A stretch of DNA of 64,000 nucleotides from NCBI GenBank assembly GCA_016903695.1, contig JADQBB010000016.1, positions 21,234 to 85,233 of the forward strand, given 5' to 3'. The notes below the pieces were generated by a model. It searched no databases and was not told where the DNA came from. It worked only from the letters and a program-made list of their open reading frames with translations. The translations under genes were made by a program, and so were the position numbers. Below, in pieces: positions 57,826 through 64,000 of the stretch. Origin of the DNA: Chlorogloea purpurea SAG 13.99 (lineage in GTDB: Bacteria > Cyanobacteriota > Cyanobacteriia > Cyanobacteriales > Microcystaceae). Position 1 is the stretch's first letter. Each line of letters opens with the position of its first letter.

Positions 57826-59580
57826 TTAAAAAAATTTATAGTTAACAGAAAAATAAATACTCTGTTCCGAAGAAATGTTACCTGGTAGCCTGATCTGGAT
57901 CAGGGGAATACCCCAATCCAAGCGGGCGTTAAAATTACCACCCATCCCGTATTGTAAACCTAACCCCGCGCTCATCAAAGTATTCTGCCCCGGAGTGGGA
58001 ATCGGATTAGCGCCATTGTTCCAACCCACTCCGAAATCCAAAAAAGGTACTATTTGCAATAATCCTTTCACCTCGTTAATTCGTAAAATCGGCAGGCGGG
58101 CTTCTACCGAAGCGAACACACCATTATCGGTTAGAAGCAAATCCTGCCGGTAGCCCCGTACGCTGTACAATCCGCCGATCGGAAACTGTTCTATCGGTAC
58201 TAGAGGATCGGCCGACAGTTGTAAGGATGATCGCACCACCAGTAAAGTATCCGCCGCCAATAACCTCACGTACTGCAACTGTCCCAGCCAATCGAAAAAC
58301 CTCCCATCGGGAGGCTCGGAATTGATGGTCGCGTTGAGGGCATCTATGCCGAAACTGAACTGGGAACGCAGGGCCAGCACATCGTTACTCTGCCGGCGCG
58401 TCCAATCTTGGAAAAACCGCAAAACCGTTAACGCAGTTTCCCCCTGACGGTTAGCACCGGTAGAAAGAGGGAAGCCCCGCCCTAAAATATTGGTTTTGTT
58501 CTCCTCTCGACCCGCGGTTATTCCTAAAGCTAACTCCTGGCCCGGAGTTTGGATGATGGGAGCGCGGAAGGTTATATCGTAGTAGAGGGAATAGCCGGTA
58601 ATATCGAGTCGATCGAACGGTGACTGGATTATATTGGTACTATTGTATTGAGCTGACAGTGCGATCGTAGCGTTTTGCGGCGTGACGGGCAGGGTATAAC
58701 TACCGTAAACCGAATTACTACCGTCCGTGTTGGCGTATTCAACTCGCAAACTATCGGCGTTACCGCTGAGATTATCCGTGGTGATGCGAAGGCCCCGCTC
58801 GAAGCTGCCGATACTTTCCACACGACCGTTATCGAGGAAAATTTCCCCCGTCAAGGTGTCTGCTTCTTTCACTTTAACGGAGAGAATGCTCGATTGAGGA
58901 CGCGAACCGGCCGATAGATTGGCGGAGATAGTACCGACCACCGGATCGAGTTGCAGTAGTTGTAAAGCTTGCAGTAAGCGGTTTTGATTGAAAGGTTTAC
59001 CCGTTGCCAAGGCCAAGCGACTTCTCACATAATCGGGATTCAATCGCCCGTCAACACTAACCCGAATATCTTCGATACTGCCCTCGATGATCTGCACTTT
59101 GATCACCGCGTTTTCTTTCGAGAGGGTTTGTCCTGCGGGAATAACAGCCCCAGAATTGATATATCCCGCATCGGTGTACAGTTTGGTTATGGCGGCCTCT
59201 ACTTGCAAAAGTTCGACAAAAGTAAGGGGACGATCAATAAAGGGCGCGGTAACTGCCGTTAAATCTTTGTCGCTGAAGGCGGTATTACCGATAAACTGAA
59301 ATTTAGCGACGGTGATTGTGCCTAGAATATTCGATCGCTCTTCTGGCGCGGGAATGGTGGGCAGGGGAAATCGGAAGTCGTTCGAGGGTAAGGGTTGGGG
59401 TACGGGTATGGGGGTTGGTTGTTGCGGCGGCAGGGGAAATCGGATTGGTGTTCTCGGTGCGTTAATTTGGGCTAGAACACGATCGCACAGGGCGAAGAAA
59501 AGCCCCCCTTGGATCAAGAGCAAATTTAAACTGAGCAATATTTTACAAGGTTTTGATGAACAAGTCGTGCGATCGCTCAT
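57826..59580 (-). CDS. TpsB outer-membrane transporter (ShlB/FhaC/HecB family)
   Basis: 584 residues from ATG 59580; an upstream in-frame ATG (59703) would add 41 residues that do not look like a signal. A signal segment (ILLSLNLLLIQGGLFFALCDRVLAQ) and a Pro-rich linker are followed by POTRA domains (about 95-250: FQFIGNTAFSDKDL; YINSGAVIPAGQTL) and a beta-barrel with GLYSVRGYRQD and a C-terminal YFSVNYKFF (terminal Phe). It would export the TpsA encoded 720 bp downstream on the same strand. Confidence 0.94.
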   Translation of the reverse strand: MSDRTTCSSKPCKILLSLNLLLIQGGLFFALCDRVLAQINAPRTPIRFPLPPQQPTPIPVPQPLPSNDFRFPLPTIPAPEERSNILGTITVAKFQFIGNTAFSDKDLTAVTAPFIDRPLTFVELLQVEAAITKLYTDAGYINSGAVIPAGQTLSKENAVIKVQIIEGSIEDIRVSVDGRLNPDYVRSRLALATGKPFNQNRLLQALQLLQLDPVVGTISANLSAGSRPQSSILSVKVKEADTLTGEIFLDNGRVESIGSFERGLRITTDNLSGNADSLRVEYANTDGSNSVYGSYTLPVTPQNATIALSAQYNSTNIIQSPFDRLDITGYSLYYDITFRAPIIQTPGQELALGITAGREENKTNILGRGFPLSTGANRQGETALTVLRFFQDWTRRQSNDVLALRSQFSFGIDALNATINSEPPDGRFFDWLGQLQYVRLLAADTLLVVRSSLQLSADPLVPIEQFPIGGLYSVRGYRQDLLLTDNGVFASVEARLPILRINEVKGLLQIVPFLDFGVGWNNGANPIPTPGQNTLMSAGLGLQYGMGGNFNARLDWGIPLIQIRLPGNISSEQSIYFSVNYKFF

Positions 59581-59785
59581 GTTGAATATGTAGATTAAGT
59601 TTGTCAATGGTCTTATATGAAAGAATTTCACCAAAATAGGTTTAAAATTCTTTGAATATAGATAAAATATCTGAAAATAAGGAAAACACCATATTTGTAG
59701 CATAAAAAATCATAAATTAGTAATATGAAAATTATTACCGAAGTAAGATTTGCTACCTATATTTGTAAACAGTGTAAGAATTTCA

Positions 59786-60499
59786 ATGATCAGGAAACAG
59801 TATTTTCACGGATTGATATGCTTAGGATTAATACTGACCCCCATAACATGGGCGGCAGCTCAAGAGATTACCCAAGTTTCTTTTAAACCACCGGCAGACG
59901 AAGGCGTACCGAATCGCACCAAGGGTTTAGGCTCGCGGGGTGGAAAATGTCCCTTGGATGGGGCCGACCAAAGCCAGATGAAAGCTTTAGTACCGGCATC
60001 GAATGTGGGTTTAACTATCTCCTCTAACCCTACCTTCTGGGTCTATCTGCCCAAAACCTACGCTAAACGAATGGTATTGAGCATTATGGAAATACAGGAC
60101 AATGGAGCCGAAAAGCACCTTTCCCAAAACTTTTTAACCGTTCCAGAAGCCTCTGGAGTTATCGGTCTCACCCCGAACCCCGATACACCCCCCCTAGAGG
60201 TGGGTAAAACCTATAAATGGGCCGTGACTTTGATCTGCGGAGAAAAGCAAAATATTACACGCGATCCGAGGGCGGTAGCGATCGTACATCGCGTGGTCGC
60301 ACCCTCCCTTAACGGGCCAGAAGAAGCTTTAGGGCGGGCGGTTTGGTACGGCGATCGGGGGATCTGGTACGATGCCCTCTCATCCTTGGCCCAAGCCAGA
60401 CGCGAGCAGCCCCATAATTCGGCTTTAACGAAAACATGGACTGATTTTCTAGATTCGGCGGGCTTGGAAGGGAGCGCCACGAAAGACCTCATTTTTTAA
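59786..60499 (+). CDS. DUF928 exported protein
   Basis: 237 residues from ATG 59786 with a signal peptide (FHGLICLGLILTPITWAAA). The DUF928 domain follows: ALVPASNVGLTISSNPTFWVYLPKTY, LEVGKTYKWAVTLICG, and the C-terminal WYDALSSLAQARREQPHN. The family is cyanobacterial and often lies beside TPS, CHAT and CHASE2 genes; its function is unknown. It converges on the CHASE2 gene with an 11-bp 3' overlap. It is divergent from TpsB. Confidence 0.86.
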   Translation: MIRKQYFHGLICLGLILTPITWAAAQEITQVSFKPPADEGVPNRTKGLGSRGGKCPLDGADQSQMKALVPASNVGLTISSNPTFWVYLPKTYAKRMVLSIMEIQDNGAEKHLSQNFLTVPEASGVIGLTPNPDTPPLEVGKTYKWAVTLICGEKQNITRDPRAVAIVHRVVAPSLNGPEEALGRAVWYGDRGIWYDALSSLAQARREQPHNSALTKTWTDFLDSAGLEGSATKDLIF

Positions 60500-63176
60500 T
60501 GGCGGCTAATTTATTGTCTATGTAAGCTCGATTCTCTTTATTTTCTGACTGCTTCAGGTATTCAAGGGCGATGCGCCCCGCTGTAGGCTGATCTCGGCAA
60601 AATTCGAGAAGGATATGGAGGGTAGAAAAGAAGATCGATCGCTCTCTCTGTCGATTTTTAACGATCGATAATGCCCCGGCAGCTCCCAAAAGCCCTAACG
60701 CGGAGGGAATTAAGGGCCACCACCAACCTCTGAGAAAACCGGAGTAGCAGACACTTATGAGGAGGAAAGTAGCGATCGCTAAACCCCATCCCAGAGATTT
60801 CAGGGATTGACAACGCCAGCTTAAGAGAACACCGATACTCGTCCAGAAAAAAATCCAAATCCACTCACCTGGTTTATTCCAGACTTGGATTAAAGCTCGT
60901 CCATCGAGGGCGGCGGCGACGATCTGACTGACCACATTAGCGTGAACCGTTATCCCCGCCATGCGCCCATAAGGTGTTTCCACGAAATCATTGATACTTT
61001 CGGCGGTATTGCCGATGAGGACGAGGCGGGAACGGAAATAATCCTGCGGAACCCGATCGCTCATCACCTCGGAGAAAGAGACGGTGGAAAAAGCATCTTC
61101 ACGACCGCGAAAATTAAGTAAAGTCTGATAGCCCCCCGCGTTAGCCCGCACATAGCCCCCGTCAGAATTCTGAAAACGCGTGAACAAAGCTTTACCGAGG
61201 CGCACTCTGTCGCCCGATAACTCTTCCATGTAAATATTTTTAGCCGCCAGGTAGTGCAAAGCTAATCGCACCGCCAAACTGTAACTGATCGACTCATCCG
61301 GGGGACTAACGGCCAGTAGAGCGCGACGTACTGTATTATCCCGATCTAGAGCTTGATCGCTGAAACCTACTTGAGACGATGCTTTCAGCGCGGGTGGTGC
61401 GGCTATGGGAGGGGAGACCACTTTTTCGATACCGAATAGATCGGGGCTAGATTGAAACAGCCGCACTAATTCCTCGTGTCCCGGTTGTACGGGTAAATCC
61501 CTGTAAATATCGATGCCGATGGCAGACGGATTTTGAGCGAGGATGTTTTTTAGCGCTCTGGCCAAGATACCATCGGGAAACGGCCACTGTCCCACTTCGG
61601 TTATATCGGCCTCATCCACCTTGACGATGACCACCCTCGTATCGGCCCTTTCCGGTAAGCGCCAGAGAAAAAACCGATCAAGTAGATTCCATTCCCACTG
61701 CTGTAATGCGCCCACCAAGCGCAGGCAAAAAACCAAAGCCGTTACCCCCAGGGCGATTTTCAGTAGCCAACCCTTAGCCACCGCCTGTTTCATCGCCGAG
61801 CGCCTAGCTTTCTGCCGCGCCGATGCGAGAACCGCACTGGCTTGCTCTAAAGATTCTAAGGCTGTTTCCGCCTGATTTTTGGCTAATTCTTGACTGGCTA
61901 CCAAGTATTGATAATCTATATCCGCGAGGCTTTTTCCTAAAGCCCAAGTTAAACTCGATCGCAGGTCTTTTCCCGTCAATAGTTTCGATTCGTCTTCCGA
62001 ATTCGATGCCAGCCAAGCTGTGAGAGAAGTCGCGTAGGGGCGTAGAGAATTTAAACGTTTTTGCACCCAGCGTTCATCAAAAATCACCGCGTAGATACGG
62101 TTGAAAACTTTCAGCTTACCCGATCGCTCTACCACCAACCCTGACAATCGCAATTCCATCTGTTCGGGACTATTATCGCTATCGATCTCTCCCCGCTCTA
62201 AAATTTGCCCGTATATTCCTAATAAACGCCCCGTCTTCCGTTCATCTCTGAGGATGCGGTCTTGAATGGTTCGGAAGTGTTGCGGCTCATCGTTGGCCTC
62301 CCAATTCTGCACTAAACGGGTTCTTACCACCCGATCGATCAAGTCATTCTCATCTTGGGGAGGAGATGACAGTTCTAATTCTCGATGCACGTACTGGCAG
62401 AGTTTTTGGGTGAGAAAGGGCTGTCCCCCCGTCCAATCAAGTACACGGGCAAGGGCTTTTCCAGGGGCGGCGATTTTCCCCCCCCAATTCCCCACTAAAG
62501 GCCGGGCTTCCTCTAAGGAAAAGCCTTCTAAAGAGATGGCCCTGCCGATATTAAAGGGTGTTTGGGTTTTATCGCTCATTAAATTCTGGGGCGTTGCCAC
62601 TCCCAAGAGAGACCAGGTGAGCCGCCGATAATCTTGATGCAGGTCTCGCCGTTCGACGCAATAGCGAATGAGGGCGAAAAAATCATCGAGGGAAAAATTC
62701 TGACTGAGGACTCGATCGATTTCATCCACGAAGATAACGATATTTTGCCGCACCTCCACCAGCAGAATTTCCTCGATGAAAACACTCAATCTCTGAACCG
62801 GCGAAAACAAATCTCGTCTTGAGCGCCACCAATCACGCCAGTCTATTTTCTCCCCTATCTGACAACCGCTCACTAAACACTGCACGATTCCGGCGTACCA
62901 CTTCTCCGCTGTCACATCCTGCTTTCCCATTCCCGTCAAGTCGATAAAGACGCAGACGGTTCCTCCTGCCCGCAATCTCCCCATCGCCCGCACCCGTAAG
63001 CTCGATTTACCCATCTGGCGGGAATTGAGGACATAACAGAACTCACCCGTGGCTAAAGCTTGGTAGAAAATACGATCGGCCGCTCTTATTACATAGCTGG
63101 GGGCATTACTGTCGAGACTACCCCCGACTTGATATTCAAAGTTAGAACCGGTTTCGCGTGGAAATACTTCTCTCAA
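60489..63176 (-). CDS. AAA-35 ATPase-CHASE2 transmembrane receptor
   Basis: 895 residues in two modules. Residues ~15-380 form an AAA-like domain (AAA_35): YVLNSRQMGKSSL with Walker A Lys57 and IVIFVDEIDRVL with Asp151-Glu152. After a linker and a membrane span (LLKIALGVTALVFCLRL, ~475-495), residues ~500-755 form a CHASE2 sensor (VDEADITEVGQWPFPDG, IGIDIYRD, VLIGNTAES). Three more spans follow. By family knowledge CHASE2 senses an extracellular signal. The cytoplasmic ATPase may signal or assemble a complex. It faces the truncated HTH-AAA gene across 200 bp. Confidence 0.88.
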   Translation of the reverse strand: MREVFPRETGSNFEYQVGGSLDSNAPSYVIRAADRIFYQALATGEFCYVLNSRQMGKSSLRVRAMGRLRAGGTVCVFIDLTGMGKQDVTAEKWYAGIVQCLVSGCQIGEKIDWRDWWRSRRDLFSPVQRLSVFIEEILLVEVRQNIVIFVDEIDRVLSQNFSLDDFFALIRYCVERRDLHQDYRRLTWSLLGVATPQNLMSDKTQTPFNIGRAISLEGFSLEEARPLVGNWGGKIAAPGKALARVLDWTGGQPFLTQKLCQYVHRELELSSPPQDENDLIDRVVRTRLVQNWEANDEPQHFRTIQDRILRDERKTGRLLGIYGQILERGEIDSDNSPEQMELRLSGLVVERSGKLKVFNRIYAVIFDERWVQKRLNSLRPYATSLTAWLASNSEDESKLLTGKDLRSSLTWALGKSLADIDYQYLVASQELAKNQAETALESLEQASAVLASARQKARRSAMKQAVAKGWLLKIALGVTALVFCLRLVGALQQWEWNLLDRFFLWRLPERADTRVVIVKVDEADITEVGQWPFPDGILARALKNILAQNPSAIGIDIYRDLPVQPGHEELVRLFQSSPDLFGIEKVVSPPIAAPPALKASSQVGFSDQALDRDNTVRRALLAVSPPDESISYSLAVRLALHYLAAKNIYMEELSGDRVRLGKALFTRFQNSDGGYVRANAGGYQTLLNFRGREDAFSTVSFSEVMSDRVPQDYFRSRLVLIGNTAESINDFVETPYGRMAGITVHANVVSQIVAAALDGRALIQVWNKPGEWIWIFFWTSIGVLLSWRCQSLKSLGWGLAIATFLLISVCYSGFLRGWWWPLIPSALGLLGAAGALSIVKNRQRERSIFFSTLHILLEFCRDQPTAGRIALEYLKQSENKENRAYIDNKLAAIKK

Positions 63177-63382
63177 TTTTTCTTGAAAAAATAGGGGTTG
63201 GTTATCTGGAGAGCATCTTCGCTTGATGACTTCTTGATTTAGGTCAATATATGAGTTTTAAAGCAATTTTAGCCCTATTAACCTACTTTAACATATTTAT
63301 TCCCGACTCGATACTCGACAATGAAAACCCTTGTAAAATAAAACAATAAAGCTCCATAGTCTTTTTCAACCCCGCTATACTT

Positions 63383-63865
63383 ATGAATCCTGACCAGTTA
63401 TTTAATTGGGAACAAGTTAAGCAGATAGCAGAACAAGTAATATATAGGCATTCCGGCGACTATTTGCGGGACGTGGAAATATTGGTACTGCAAGGATCTT
63501 GGCAGGGCCTAACCTATGAAGAAATAGCTAAAGCCCATTTTCACGGCGAACATTATCTGCGGGGCGACATCGGGCCGAAATTATGGAGGAAGCTGTCCGA
63601 TGCTTTAGGTGAGGAAGTCACTAAAAGGAATTTTAAAAGCGCCCTTGAGAGAGCCGCTTCCCTATCTCAATATTCTTTTTTTGATCGCGCTCCCCCGCCC
63701 TTACCTTCTGCATCGGTTAAGAATATCTCTTTTCCTGAAGGGTCTGTGGCTTTAGATTCACCTTTATATATAGAGCGTCGGGATGTAGAATCGCTTTGTT
63801 ATGAAACTATCGCTAAACCTGGTTCTTTAATTCGTATTAAAGCGCCCAAACTGATGGGTAAAACC
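63383..63865 (+). pseudogene. HTH-AAA-35 (vWA-MoxR-associated-like) gene cut by an IS
   Basis: The first ~95 residues match the HTH-like N-terminal domain of AAA-35 and NACHT-type signalling proteins (WQGLTYEEIAKAHFHGEHYLRGDIGPKLWRKLSDALGEEVTKRNF). A linker leads to the AAA domain, SLIRIKAPKLMGKT, which is the Walker A of AAA-35 proteins. Immediately after GKT homology ends, and a stop is reached at 63889 inside foreign DNA. The remaining several hundred residues would lie beyond the insertion, outside the window. It is the likely cytosolic partner of the neighbouring CHASE2 protein. Confidence 0.75.
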
Positions 63866-64000
63866 CTAAGTACAGGACAAAAATTGTAGCGAGTACGAAA
63901 ATTGAGCAGATTTGAGGTCTAAATCAAGAACAAGGGAACGTAGATAATCAAAGCCATAACGAAAAATACTTTTTTCGAGTCGTCCGTGCTTTTTTATCTT
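63866..64000 (-). mobile_element. Insertion sequence, transposase 3' end (partial)
   Basis: On the minus strand the frame from the window edge reads KIKKHGRLEKSIFRYGFDYLR, then ...LQFLSCT and a stop at 63866-63868. This resembles the C-termini of DDE transposases common in unicellular cyanobacteria (IS4-like; family not certain). The stop sits only a few bases from the target junction, so the terminal repeat is short and overlaps the coding end (CTAAGTACAGGACA). The element runs out of the window. Confidence 0.7.

Overview
The window is chromosomal DNA of a cyanobacterium. It carries psbB (photosystem II CP47), sasA with a KaiB-like sensor domain, an SLH-porin, a cyanobacterial-type pyruvate dehydrogenase E2, DUF1818 and DUF928 proteins, and many GCGATCGC (HIP1) octamers. 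The gene content and the C-terminus of the transposase at the right edge remind me of unicellular Chroococcales such as Microcystaceae. The genus is inference only.

Layout. 1-4.6 kb: a large RTX-repeat surface or secreted protein (its start lies outside the window) and a broken second RTX gene with a C-type-lectin-like remnant. 4.7-9.2 kb: frr/pyrH, an ArnT-like glycosyltransferase and an HlyD adaptor, all on the minus strand. 9.3-14.2 kb: dnaN, a TonB-like protein, a small conserved protein and psbB. 14.2-20.1 kb: VapBC, acs, DUF29, then a patch of decayed mobile-type genes (truncated MazE/AbrB-type antitoxin, zeta toxin pair, integrase remnant) ending at tRNA-Pro(GGG). 20.1-34.9 kb: the rpoZ operon, an SGNH hydrolase, clpC, a degenerate tRNA-Ala, sppA, pfkA, a lactate permease-type transporter, a GAF protein, a conserved-TM-helix channel-like protein, an SLH protein, ddl and rtcB. 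35-48.8 kb: a copper ATPase pseudogene with its middle deleted, phoU, the porin, a GH57 branching enzyme, sasA, pdhC, a PRC-barrel protein, a nitrilase-family amidase, DUF924, mtnX-mtnB-anmK and a SemiSWEET. 48.8-64 kb: an FAD/NAD-binding plus ETHE1-like fusion, Coq4, and a surface and signalling cluster.

The surface and signalling cluster (52.2-64 kb) is the most system-like part. An exported TPR-CHAT protease, a TpsA exoprotein, a small protein with a Cys-rich end and a TpsB transporter lie in one orientation, with GTGA or 9-nt junctions among the first three. A DUF928 protein, an AAA-CHASE2 receptor and an HTH-AAA protein follow. The last is cut right after its Walker A motif by an insertion sequence. 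I infer that CHAT, the small protein and the Tps pair act together at the cell surface.

Decay is a recurring theme: a copA deletion, a DUF433/CTLD chimera, a truncated antitoxin, an integrase remnant, a degenerate tRNA-Ala and the IS-disrupted gene. Housekeeping genes are intact.
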